In this document: positions 30,534 to 39,073 of the stretch, piece after piece | Numbering within the stretch: the first letter of the stretch is position 1 | How the letters are laid out: every line of letters starts with the position of its first letter | Source of the DNA: CALCHA01 sp035548175 | GTDB lineage: Bacteria; Planctomycetota; Phycisphaerae; WQYP01 | NCBI GenBank assembly: GCA_035548175.1 | Contig: DASZTO010000011.1 | Location: 44,223-108,222, forward strand | DNA: 64,000 bases | Direction of reading: 5' to 3' | Position numbers and translations under genes: made by a program | Notes under the pieces: generated by a model | Database searches by the model: none | Told to the model about the DNA's origin: nothing | What the model saw: the letters and a program-made list of their open reading frames with translations, nothing else

Positions 30534-31883
30534 TTAGTCCAACGGCCGCGTGGCGCGGTCGAGGACATCCTTCAACCGGCCCAATGCCGCCGGTTCTCCC
30601 GGATAATCCCGATACAACAGCTTCCCGTCGGCCCCGATCACCATGACGGTCGGCCAGCCATCCACCTTCATCGCGTCTCCATATTTGCCTCGCACATCCA
30701 CCAGGTTGACGATCCCGTTCCACCCCTGCTTCGCGGCCGTCGCCGCGATGACCTGCGGCGCGTCCATGCCGTTGATCCCATACAGCGGCACCTTACCGCC
30801 GAATTCCTTCACCACCTTCTCGACCTCGGGCGTTTCCTTCATGCAGGGCGGGCAGTTGGAAAACCAGAAATCCAGCACGATCGCGCCGCGGCGCTTCGAT
30901 AAATCCACCGCGGCGCCGGTCACATCCGATAGTTGCGGCACAGGCACCACGTCGCCCACGCGCGGCCGCGCATTGTCGGCGTACTTGGCCGTGCGATAAT
31001 TCCCTGCCGGTCGGGCAAAAGCCTCCGCCGGGATCGGCGTCGTCAGGTCCCACTTCGTAAAGACCGTTTCGTTGCGCATGGCCACGTTGTAGGTCCAGGA
31101 TTTCGAATTCGAACCATCCGCATCCGCCTCAATCACCGCGGTCGTGGTGTTGGCCGTCACGATCAACCGCGTCAGCGCCGGCGTGGCCCCCTCGGTGATC
31201 CACGCCTGCCAGCGCCAATGCTCCTCCGAGGGCTCCACGACGGACACGCGCCAGACTTTCCGATCCTCGTCCGACGCCTCGCCGATCCATTGCCAGCCGG
31301 TGGCAAACTTGAAAAACCGCTGCTCGCCTTCGCTGTCGAGCAGCCACGCCATTTCCGGCGTATATGCCCACACCATCACTTCATGCCCGCGCAGGACATC
31401 ATCGACCGTTGCCCGTTTCAATTCGCCGCTGCGGCCCACCCATCCGCCCTTGTCGTTCTGGAAGGTTCCCAAGGTCGCGATGCCCCGGTCGAAGAGAGAG
31501 AACGTGCGGGTCTGCAAGGCCGCCGGATCCGAGCGAAACCGCGTCGATTCCTTCAGTTCTCCGGGCCGGGCGAGGGCGATGGAGAAATTCAGGGTGCTGA
31601 CATAATCCGTATCCGGCCGATGGCGGGCGATCTTCACGGGCTCGGTCGCAGCGCTGCGCACCTCCCGGTATCCCTCGATGGCCACCGTTTTGGCGCTTTC
31701 CACCTGCCGCAGCACAGTGAGGAAGAGCCCCTGCGCGTCGCCCTCGCGCACGCCAGCGGGTAGCGTCGGCTCGGCGGGTCGCGTTTCCTGCGCCCACGCG
31801 ACCATCCCAGGATCGCCCTCGATTCCCCGGCCTGCGATGGCGGCGATTATCACGACCATTCCGGCATGCGTGCGTGGGCGCAT
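30534..31883 (-). CDS. Exported protein with C-terminal TlpA-like thioredoxin domain
   Basis: A 449-aa protein. A hydrophobic start (MRPRTHAGMVVIIAAIAGRG) suggests export. Residues about 40-300 form a LolA/DUF2092-like domain (VAIEGYREVRSAATEPVKIA, SLFDRGIATLGTFQN, AWLLDSEGEQRFFKFATGWQ). The C-terminal 140 residues are a thioredoxin fold of the TlpA/AhpC type with DFWFSNCPPCMKETPEVEKV; CPPC is the redox-active pair. Family knowledge: such two-domain proteins are common in planctomycetes and act in extracytoplasmic thiol chemistry. The substrate is unknown. GAGAGGTG precedes the ATG. Confidence 0.78.
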   Translation of the reverse strand: MRPRTHAGMVVIIAAIAGRGIEGDPGMVAWAQETRPAEPTLPAGVREGDAQGLFLTVLRQVESAKTVAIEGYREVRSAATEPVKIARHRPDTDYVSTLNFSIALARPGELKESTRFRSDPAALQTRTFSLFDRGIATLGTFQNDKGGWVGRSGELKRATVDDVLRGHEVMVWAYTPEMAWLLDSEGEQRFFKFATGWQWIGEASDEDRKVWRVSVVEPSEEHWRWQAWITEGATPALTRLIVTANTTTAVIEADADGSNSKSWTYNVAMRNETVFTKWDLTTPIPAEAFARPAGNYRTAKYADNARPRVGDVVPVPQLSDVTGAAVDLSKRRGAIVLDFWFSNCPPCMKETPEVEKVVKEFGGKVPLYGINGMDAPQVIAATAAKQGWNGIVNLVDVRGKYGDAMKVDGWPTVMVIGADGKLLYRDYPGEPAALGRLKDVLDRATRPLD

Positions 31884-32033
31884 AAGTCACCTCTCAGTTG
31901 GCATCTCCCCCCAGGTGACGTCGTCTCGCCGTGGGTCTTTCAACAAATCCTGCGCGATTGCCAAAAAAGCTCGGGGGCACGCATGCGTAGGGTTGTGCGC
32001 CGCTTCTCATGGCGCACAGGGCCTCCGGACCGT

Positions 32034-32053
32034 CATGGGCGGGGACGCCCATG
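32034..32053. repeat. CATGGGCGGGGACGCCCATG palindrome upstream of tkt
   Basis: This is an exact match to the palindrome at 30500-30519, again followed by CC. It sits in a 277-nt intergenic region with no gene, about 110 nt before the transketolase start. Confidence 0.6.
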
Positions 32054-32160
32054 CCACACGGGACGGCGTCCATAGTGGTGAGATTTTTCGGGGGCGAGTA
32101 TAGTCGTGGGCTTCGCGGAAGCAGTTCGATTTCCAGTGTTTATTTTCCCGGAGCTGGGCT

Positions 32161-34161
32161 ATGGCGACGTTTGATCAGATTGTGCAGGCCAAGGCGATTG
32201 AGATCGGAAAACTCGCGGCGCGGGCCACCACTTCGGCGGGCAGCGGGCATCCCTCGACGGCGTTGTCGCTGGCGACGATCACCACGGTGCTGATGTACCA
32301 CGCGATGCGCTGGGACCCGGCCGATCCGGCGAATGCGGGCAGCGACCGGCTGGTGCTTTCGGAAGGGCACGCGGTGCCGATCATTTATGCGGCCTGCGCG
32401 GACCTGGGCGTGACGATCTATCCCGGCGCGGTCGGACACACCACCGCCGAAAAAGCCGACGGCCCCGGCAAGAGCATGACCGTCGACGACCTGCTCACCC
32501 TGCGCGACATCCACAGCCCGATCGACGGCCATCCGAATCCGATGATGGGCTTTCCGTTTTTCGATGCGGCGACGGGATCGCTGGGGCAGGGGCTTTCGGT
32601 GGCGGGCGGCCTGGGGGCGGCGGCGAAAGTCGACAAGCACAACAAGGTGATTTACTGCATCATCGGCGACGGCGAATCGCGCGAGGGGCAGATCTGGGAA
32701 GCGATGGATTTCATCGCCGACCAGAAACTTTCGAACGTGGTGGCGATTTTCAACTGCAACGAGATCGCACAGTCCGATTACGTCGCCGCGGCGCAGACGG
32801 CCGACGCCCTGCAGAAAAAAGCGGAGGCGTTCGGGTGGAAGGCGATCAACGTGGATGGCCACGATCCGACGGCGCTGGTGAACGCGCTCAAGCAGCGGAC
32901 CGAGGCGATGGTGGCGGGCAAGCCGCTGTGTCTGATCGCGCGGACGGTGAAGGGCTGGGGCGCGGCGTCGCAGCAGGGCCTGGGGCATCACGGGCATCCG
33001 ATTGCGGAGAAGGATTTGGCGGGCGTGCTCAAGGAATTGGACGCCACCGCCGAGGAACTCGGCGCCGCGGGCATCAGCGCTGAAGAGAGCAAGAAGGTGC
33101 TGAAGATTCATCCGCCGCTGCCCGCGCCGGCGAAGCCGCAGGTGGGCAAACCGATCACGCTGGCGCAGGCCGCGGAGAAGGCGAAGCTGACCGATGCGCT
33201 CACGGTGAAGAAGAAGCTTTCCCCGCGCCGCGCGTTCGGTCTGGCGCTTGATGCCCTTGGCGATTCGAATCCCAACGTCGTCGGCCTCGATGCGGACGTG
33301 AAAAACTCCACCTTCGCGCAGGATTTCGCCAAGGATCATCCCTCGCATTATTTCGAATGCCGGATCGCGGAGCAGAACATGGTTTCCGTCGCCGCGGGCC
33401 TCGCCTCCGGCCACAAAATCCCGTTCGCCAGCACCTTCGGCAAATTCTTCTCGCGCGCCTTTGACCAGATCGAGATGGCGATCATCGGCGGCAGCAACAT
33501 CAAACTCGTCGGCACGCACATCGGCGTCACGCTCGCCGCCGACGGGCCGTCGCAGATGGCGATCACCGATGTGGCGATCCTGCGGGCCATCGGCCACGCG
33601 ACCGATCATCGCGGCAAGCCGGCGATCACGGTGCTCACGCCCTGCGATGCCGTCTCGGCGTATGCGATGGTGCTGGCGATGGCGGAGTGGCCCAGCGCCG
33701 TGTATCTGCGGGCGCTGCGGGCCGACACCGGCATCGTCTATGGCGACCACGAAACGTTCGAGTTCGGCAAGTTCAAGATCGTTCGCAAAGGCACGGGCAA
33801 GGGCAAAAAGCTGACGATCGCCACCAACGGCTATCTCGTGCACACGGTGCTCAAGGCGGCGGCGAAGTTTGAGCAGGCGGGCATCGATCTCACGCTCGTC
33901 GACGCTTACTGCCTGCCCTTTGCGACGGAAGAACTGCTGGCGCTTGCCGACGGCGGGCCGATCCTCACCATCGAAGACAACTACACCGGCGGCATCGGTT
34001 CGGAAGTGGCCGAGGCCGCGGCGAAGACCGGCAAGGCGAAGGTGGACAGCCTGTTCATCCGGAACCTGCCCAAGAGCGGCAAGACGCCGGAGGACGTGCT
34101 GGAGTTCGTGCATCTGGGCGAAGCGGACATCCTGGCGAAGGCCAGGGCGATGGTGGGATGA
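32161..34161 (+). CDS. tkt: Transketolase
   Basis: A 666-aa full-length enzyme. The thiamine-diphosphate half shows GHPSTALSLATI, DRLVLSEGHAVPIIYAACAD and the Mg/ThDP motif GDGESREGQIWEAM. The middle pyrimidine-binding domain has FECRIAEQNMVSVAAGLASG, and the C-terminal domain has ILTIEDNYTGGIGSEVAEAA. It moves two-carbon units between sugar phosphates in the pentose phosphate pathway. GGAG precedes ATG 32161. The sequence resembles the longer eukaryote-like/planctomycete form rather than E. coli TktA. It is probably transcribed alone. Confidence 0.95.
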   Translation: MATFDQIVQAKAIEIGKLAARATTSAGSGHPSTALSLATITTVLMYHAMRWDPADPANAGSDRLVLSEGHAVPIIYAACADLGVTIYPGAVGHTTAEKADGPGKSMTVDDLLTLRDIHSPIDGHPNPMMGFPFFDAATGSLGQGLSVAGGLGAAAKVDKHNKVIYCIIGDGESREGQIWEAMDFIADQKLSNVVAIFNCNEIAQSDYVAAAQTADALQKKAEAFGWKAINVDGHDPTALVNALKQRTEAMVAGKPLCLIARTVKGWGAASQQGLGHHGHPIAEKDLAGVLKELDATAEELGAAGISAEESKKVLKIHPPLPAPAKPQVGKPITLAQAAEKAKLTDALTVKKKLSPRRAFGLALDALGDSNPNVVGLDADVKNSTFAQDFAKDHPSHYFECRIAEQNMVSVAAGLASGHKIPFASTFGKFFSRAFDQIEMAIIGGSNIKLVGTHIGVTLAADGPSQMAITDVAILRAIGHATDHRGKPAITVLTPCDAVSAYAMVLAMAEWPSAVYLRALRADTGIVYGDHETFEFGKFKIVRKGTGKGKKLTIATNGYLVHTVLKAAAKFEQAGIDLTLVDAYCLPFATEELLALADGGPILTIEDNYTGGIGSEVAEAAAKTGKAKVDSLFIRNLPKSGKTPEDVLEFVHLGEADILAKARAMVG

Positions 34162-34220
34162 GGCGTTTGTGCCGGGGCGTCTGAAATGCGCGCCCGCTGT
34201 ATCTGTTGGAAGGGGCGCGC

Positions 34221-34838
34221 ATGAGCGCCATCACCATTCCCGCGGTGAAGGAACCGCAGACGGTCGAGGGCGTGCTCGAGCCGATCCGCCATCGCTGGTC
34301 GCCGCGCTCGTTTCTCGACAAGCCGGTGCCCAGGGAGGTGCTGCGGACGTTGCTCGAAGCGGCCCGCTGGTCGGCGAGCAGTTTCAACGAGCAGCCCTGC
34401 CGCTTTCTCGTCGCGACCAGGGACAATGCCGCCGATTTCGAAAAGATGCTCAGCGTGCTGATGCCCAAAAATCAGGAATGGGCGAAAGCGGCGCCGGTGC
34501 TGATGCTGACGGTGGGCAGGAAGGCGTTTAGCCACAACAACACGCCGAACCGCTACATGCTTCACGATGCGGGCGCCGCCCTGGCGACTCTGGCGATCCA
34601 GGCCGCGGGGATGGGGCTGCAGGCGCATGGCATGGGCGGATTCGACCACGACAAGGCGCGCACGGTGCTGAAGATTCCGCACGACTTCGAGCTGGGGGCG
34701 GCGGTGGCGGTGGGGTATCCCGGGCCGGTCGAGGGCGTTCCGGAGGCGTTCCGCGCCGCGGAGGCGGCGCCGCGCACGCGCCGGCCGCTCGCGGAGACGG
34801 CCTTCGGCGCAACGTTCGGCGAACCGCTGGCGCTTTGA
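34221..34838 (+). CDS. Nitroreductase-family FMN oxidoreductase
   Basis: A 205-aa protein with the family pattern RHRWSPRSFLDKPVPREVLR, AARWSASSFNEQPCRFLVAT (FMN phosphate region) and ALATLAIQAAGMGLQAHGMG. It binds FMN and uses NAD(P)H to reduce nitro, quinone or similar compounds; the natural substrate is unknown. GGAAGGGG lies upstream of ATG 34221. It follows tkt by 59 nt and could be co-transcribed with it. Confidence 0.88.
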   Translation: MSAITIPAVKEPQTVEGVLEPIRHRWSPRSFLDKPVPREVLRTLLEAARWSASSFNEQPCRFLVATRDNAADFEKMLSVLMPKNQEWAKAAPVLMLTVGRKAFSHNNTPNRYMLHDAGAALATLAIQAAGMGLQAHGMGGFDHDKARTVLKIPHDFELGAAVAVGYPGPVEGVPEAFRAAEAAPRTRRPLAETAFGATFGEPLAL

Positions 34839-34863
34839 CGCAAATGCGCTTCTCGAACAGCCA

Positions 34864-35652
34864 TCACTTCATGCGCGCCGTGTGCATCTTCGTCAGGTAA
34901 TCGAAGGCGACGCAGCCGGCGCTTTGGTGCTCGTCGAAGAGGCGGCGGAGCGATTCGAGCATCGGCTCGTGCCGCGGATCGCCGGGCAGCGGGGCGTAGG
35001 AGGATGACAGCAATCGCCCGCGCAGGGCCTGGAAATCGAATCGCTGGGAGTTGGGGTGGCTCGTGATGCGCATGGGATGCGGGGCGAAGAACTCGCGCAG
35101 CACGTCGTCGGTGATCCGGCGATGATCGATCTTCGTGTAATCGGTCGCGTAGGTGTGCACGAGGGCTTCATACGCCTGGAGGAACGGCGAGTGGGTGAGC
35201 CGCTCGTTCCACACGAGCGCGACGCCGCCGCCGGGGGCGAGGATGCGCTCGAATTCCGCGCGCGTCCGGGGCTGGTCGAACCAGTGAAAGGCCTGCCCGG
35301 CGACGATCAGATCGATGGAGCGGTCGGCGAGCCCGGTCGCCTCGGCCGTGCCCTCGCGGCTGCCAAACGCCGGAAACTCCGCGAGAAACGCATCGCCCGC
35401 AGCGCGCATGTCGGCATTGGGCTCGATGCCGATCACCCCGTTGCCGGCCTCCAGAAACAGCTTCGCCAGCAGCCCCGTGCCCGACCCGATGTCGGCGATG
35501 CGCGTGCGCGGCGTCAGCAGTTGCCGGGCGCGCAGATCCTCCAGCAGCGCCGGCGGATACCCCGGGCGATACTTGATGTAGTCCGATACCCGCACCGAAA
35601 AGCGGCGCGTGGGATGCTGCGGGGAATCGACGGCATGTGTGTGTGTGTTCAT
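34864..35652 (-). CDS. Class I SAM-dependent methyltransferase
   Basis: A 262-aa protein. RFSVRVSDYIKYRPGYPPAL near the N-terminus, motif I RIADIGSGTGLLAKLFLEAG, the acidic IGIEPNADMR, and QAFHWFDQPRTRAEFERILA are the pattern of the UbiE-like small-molecule methyltransferases. Substrate is not predictable. It is convergent with the nitroreductase gene and divergent from the acetyltransferase gene, whose start is 47 nt away. Confidence 0.88.
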   Translation of the reverse strand: MNTHTHAVDSPQHPTRRFSVRVSDYIKYRPGYPPALLEDLRARQLLTPRTRIADIGSGTGLLAKLFLEAGNGVIGIEPNADMRAAGDAFLAEFPAFGSREGTAEATGLADRSIDLIVAGQAFHWFDQPRTRAEFERILAPGGGVALVWNERLTHSPFLQAYEALVHTYATDYTKIDHRRITDDVLREFFAPHPMRITSHPNSQRFDFQALRGRLLSSSYAPLPGDPRHEPMLESLRRLFDEHQSAGCVAFDYLTKMHTARMK

Positions 35653-35699
35653 GGCGTATGATACGCAGCATCGCCGCTCCCCGCTTTTGCGAGTTTGCC

Positions 35700-36242
35700 A
35701 TGCCTCCCGAGCCGCCGGAAATCCGCCCCGCCGCCGCCGCCGATCTCGACGCCATTAACGACATTTACAATCATTACGTCCTGCACTCGACCTGCACGTA
35801 CCAGGAGGATCCCTCGACCGCCGCCCAGCGCGCGGCATGGTTCGCCGCCCACGGCGCCCGCCATCCGGTGACCGTGGCGATCGACGGCGGCGCCATCGTC
35901 GGCTGGGCCTCCCTCAGTCCCTTCCACGCCCGTTGCGCCTATCGCTTGACGGTGGAGAACTCGGTGTATGTGCATCCCGACCACCACCGCCGGGGCATCG
36001 GCAGGGCGCTGCTGCGCGACCTGCTCGATCGAGCCATCCTCCTGGGCCATCGGCAAATCGTGGCCGTGATTTCCGCCGACCAGCTTCCCAGCCTCGCCCT
36101 GCACCGGGCGCTGGGCTTCCGGGATGCGGGGCTTCTGCGCGGCGTCGGCTTCAAGTTCGGCCGGTGGCTGGATGTCGCCTACCTCCAAAAATCCTGCGGG
36201 ACGACGCCCTCCACCGGCGAGAGTGAAGGGGCGATTTTGTGA
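35700..36242 (+). CDS. GNAT acetyltransferase, phosphinothricin-acetyltransferase-like
   Basis: A 180-aa protein: IRPAAAADLDAINDIYNHYV, STCTYQEDPSTAAQRAAW, and the acetyl-CoA loop SVYVHPDHHRRGIGRALLRD. The middle and the H(R)ALGFRDAG ending match the PAT/Pat-like subfamily that acetylates small amines. The start at ATG 35700 fits the family; the longer frame from 35637 overlaps the divergent gene start. It shares a short divergent promoter region with the methyltransferase. Confidence 0.85.
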   Translation: MPPEPPEIRPAAAADLDAINDIYNHYVLHSTCTYQEDPSTAAQRAAWFAAHGARHPVTVAIDGGAIVGWASLSPFHARCAYRLTVENSVYVHPDHHRRGIGRALLRDLLDRAILLGHRQIVAVISADQLPSLALHRALGFRDAGLLRGVGFKFGRWLDVAYLQKSCGTTPSTGESEGAIL

Positions 36243-36307
36243 TGCGCCCACGCGCCCGGCGAATTGCAGCCGCAACCCCGCATGTGGTAAACTCCCCCTT
36301 CTGTCGC

Positions 36308-36381
36308 GGGCGTTTAGCTCAGTTGGTTAGAGCGTACGGATCACACCCGTAAGGTCGCAGGTTCGAGTCCTGCAACGCCCA
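36308..36381 (+). tRNA. tRNA-Val (anticodon CAC)
   Basis: The acceptor stem GGGCGTT/AACGCCC, D-stem GCTC/GAGC, anticodon stem TACGG/CCGTA with loop ATCACAC, and T-arm GCAGGTTCGAGTCCTGC all pair. The anticodon CAC reads GUG codons, frequent in this genome. The 3' CCA is not encoded. It is a possible integration target, but no attachment-site duplication is visible. Confidence 0.93.
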
Positions 36382-36436
36382 GTTCTCCCTCCGTGGGCCG
36401 CTCCCCGGCCCGCACCCGCCCCTCTTCGCACGGAAT

Positions 36437-39070
36437 ATGTACGGATATTCGCCGTCTCCCATGGCCTTTCCGCGCCCGCCTCTCTATCATCAACCCTCAT
36501 GGCCCCTTCGTTCGCACCTCTCGATTGACACTGCACTTACACCCGGGAAAACACGCTTGCCTGATGCCACCACCAGCCCTCCGTCCGCCTCTTCGGACGC
36601 CGCCGCCGGAGAGATGGCCGGACGGATCGCCGAGATGGATTGGTCGGCGACGCCGCTGGGTCCGAGCGATCGCTGGCCCGCGGCGCTGCGCACGGCGGTC
36701 GATCTGTGTCTCGGGGGCCGCTTCCCGATGTTCGTCTGGTGGGGGCCGCAACTTATCAACTTGTACAACGACGCCTACGCGCCCATCCTCCGGCAGCGAC
36801 ATCCCGCCGCCCTGGGCAAACCCGCGCGCGCCGTCTGGGGCGATATCTGGCCCGCCATCGCCCAACAGGTAGACGCCGTCATGGCCCGCGGCGAGGCCTC
36901 CTGGAACCAGCGCGTCCCCCTGGTCACCCAACGCGACGGCGCCCCCGAAGAGGCCTTCTTCACCTGGTCCTACAGCCCCATCCGCAACCTCGACGGCTCC
37001 ATCGGCGGCCTGCTGTGCGTCTGCACCGAAGACACCCAGCTGGTCCTCGCCGAGCAGGCCCTCCGCCAATGGGCCAAACGCTTCGAGGGCCAGTCCCGCC
37101 TCTTCGACCAGATCGCCGCGAGCACCCCGGACTTCTTCTACGTCTTCGACCTCCAGGGCCGCTTCCTCTACGCCAACCGCCGCCTCCTGGAAGTCTGGGG
37201 CCGCTCCTTTCAGGATGCCGTGGGCAAAAATCTTTACGAGCTCGGCTATCCGCAATGGCACGCGGACATGCACATGCGGGAGATCGCGCAGGTCATCGAG
37301 ACCCGGCAACCCATCCGCGGTGAAGTGCCCTTCACCGGCGGCAGCGGCATCTTCGGCGTGTACGAATACATCTTCACCCCCGTCCTCAATGAGCGCGGCG
37401 AGCTCGAGTGCATCGCCGGCACCACCCGCGACGTCACCGCCCGCAAGCAGACCGAACGCGAGCTCGCCCAGGCCAAAACCGCCGCCGAAGCCAGCGAGCA
37501 GCGCCTCCGCGCCGTCGTCGAAGCCACCCCCGAGTGCGTCAAGATCGTGTCACCGGAAGGCGACCTCGTGTACATGAATCCCGCCGGCCTCGCCATGATC
37601 GAGGCCGACGGAGTCCAATCCCTCGAGGGCGCATCCGTCCGCACGCTGATCGCCCCGCAGCACCGCGACCAATGGATGGAACGCCACAACCGCATCTGCG
37701 CCGGCGAAAAACTCACGTGGGAATTTGAAATGATCGGCCTCCGCGGCACCCGCCGCTGGATGGAAACCCGCGCCGTCCCCCTGCCCATGCCCGACGGCCG
37801 CAACGGCCAGCTCGGCGTCACCTCCGACATCACCGCCCGCAAGCAGGTCGAAGCCGAACGCGAACAGCTCCTGGAAAGCGAACGCGCCGCACGCGTCGAG
37901 GCCCAGCGCGCCAGCCGCATGAAAGATGAATTCCTCTCCACGCTCTCGCACGAACTCCGCACCCCGCTCAACGCCATCGTCGGATGGTCGCAGATTCTCC
38001 GCGGTCCCGCCGCCACCCCCGAGGACATCGCCGAAGGCATCGCCACCATCGAACGCAACGCCCGCGCCCAGGCACAGATCATCGAAGACCTCCTGGATAT
38101 GTCGCGCATCACCTCCGGCAAGCTGCGCCTCGATGTCCAGCCCGTCGATCTCGTCGCCATCATCAACGCCGGCCTCGATACCGTCCGGCCCGCCGCAGAC
38201 GCCAAGGGCGTCCGCCTCGCCGCCACCCTCGATCCCGCCGCCGTGCCCGTCGCCGGCGATCCCAGCCGCCTCCAGCAGGTCCTGTGGAACCTCCTGACCA
38301 ACGCCGTGAAATTCACGCCCCGCGGCGGGCGCGTGCAGGTGGTTCTCCATCGCGTCCATTCGCATGTGGAAATCCGCGTCACCGACACCGGCGAGGGAAT
38401 CCCCGCCGAATTCCTGCCGCACGTCTTCGACCGCTTCCGCCAGGCCGACGCCTCCATCACGCGCCGCCACGGAGGCCTCGGACTCGGCCTCTCCATCGTC
38501 AAGCAACTCGTCGAACTCCATGGCGGCACGGTGCGCGTCGAAAGCGCCGGCCCGGGCGCCGGCTCGGCGTTCATCGTGATGCTGCCGCTCTCGGCCGTCC
38601 ACGGCCCCTCGGAGGCTCCCATCACCCATCGCGCGCAGACTGCCGCGCATCAGCCGCTGGCGGCGCGGGGCTGCATCTCGCTCGCCGGCGTCCGGGTGCT
38701 GGTCGTCGACGACGAGCCCGACGCCCGCGCCCTGGTCGAGCGCCTCCTGCATGATTGCCGCGCCGAGGTCCGCACCGCCGATTCCGCCGCCGACGCCCTG
38801 GCCCAGTTCCCCGCCTTCCGCCCCGACCTCCTGGTCAGCGACGTGGGCATGCCGCGCGAAGATGGCTACTCGCTCATCCGCCGCATCCGCGCCCTGGCTC
38901 CCGAGGCCGGCGGCGCCGTTCCCGCCCTCGCACTGACCGCCTACGCCCGTCCCGAAGACCGCATCCGCGCCCTGGCCGCCGGCTTCCAGTTGCACATCGC
39001 CAAACCCGTCGAGCCCACCGAACTCATCGCCGCCGCCGCCAGCCTCACCAACCGCATCCCCGCCTCCTGA
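36437..39070 (+). CDS. Cytosolic hybrid sensor histidine kinase with PAS domains and receiver
   Basis: An 877-aa protein with no membrane segment. Regions in order: a PAS/GAF-like N-domain (about 60-200), PAS (about 220-330, STPDFFYVFDLQGRFLYANR), PAS/PAC (about 350-470), HisKA with SHELRTPLNAIVGWSQIL (His near 498), HATPase with N-box NLLTNAVKFT and G-boxes DTGEGIP and GLGLGLSI, and a C-terminal receiver with phospho-acceptor Asp in LLVSDVGMP. It autophosphorylates and relays to its own receiver. Signal and output are unknown; a separate regulator must carry the effect on genes. The start may lie somewhat further in, as the first 50 residues are low-complexity. Confidence 0.88.
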   Translation: MYGYSPSPMAFPRPPLYHQPSWPLRSHLSIDTALTPGKTRLPDATTSPPSASSDAAAGEMAGRIAEMDWSATPLGPSDRWPAALRTAVDLCLGGRFPMFVWWGPQLINLYNDAYAPILRQRHPAALGKPARAVWGDIWPAIAQQVDAVMARGEASWNQRVPLVTQRDGAPEEAFFTWSYSPIRNLDGSIGGLLCVCTEDTQLVLAEQALRQWAKRFEGQSRLFDQIAASTPDFFYVFDLQGRFLYANRRLLEVWGRSFQDAVGKNLYELGYPQWHADMHMREIAQVIETRQPIRGEVPFTGGSGIFGVYEYIFTPVLNERGELECIAGTTRDVTARKQTERELAQAKTAAEASEQRLRAVVEATPECVKIVSPEGDLVYMNPAGLAMIEADGVQSLEGASVRTLIAPQHRDQWMERHNRICAGEKLTWEFEMIGLRGTRRWMETRAVPLPMPDGRNGQLGVTSDITARKQVEAEREQLLESERAARVEAQRASRMKDEFLSTLSHELRTPLNAIVGWSQILRGPAATPEDIAEGIATIERNARAQAQIIEDLLDMSRITSGKLRLDVQPVDLVAIINAGLDTVRPAADAKGVRLAATLDPAAVPVAGDPSRLQQVLWNLLTNAVKFTPRGGRVQVVLHRVHSHVEIRVTDTGEGIPAEFLPHVFDRFRQADASITRRHGGLGLGLSIVKQLVELHGGTVRVESAGPGAGSAFIVMLPLSAVHGPSEAPITHRAQTAAHQPLAARGCISLAGVRVLVVDDEPDARALVERLLHDCRAEVRTADSAADALAQFPAFRPDLLVSDVGMPREDGYSLIRRIRALAPEAGGAVPALALTAYARPEDRIRALAAGFQLHIAKPVEPTELIAAAASLTNRIPAS

Positions 39071-39073
39071 CCC

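Noticed and set aside
36308..36381. tRNA-Val as an integration site for the phage element
   Set aside because: The tRNA is intact, 6 kb from the nearest phage-like gene, and no copy of its 3' end or integrase gene is seen.
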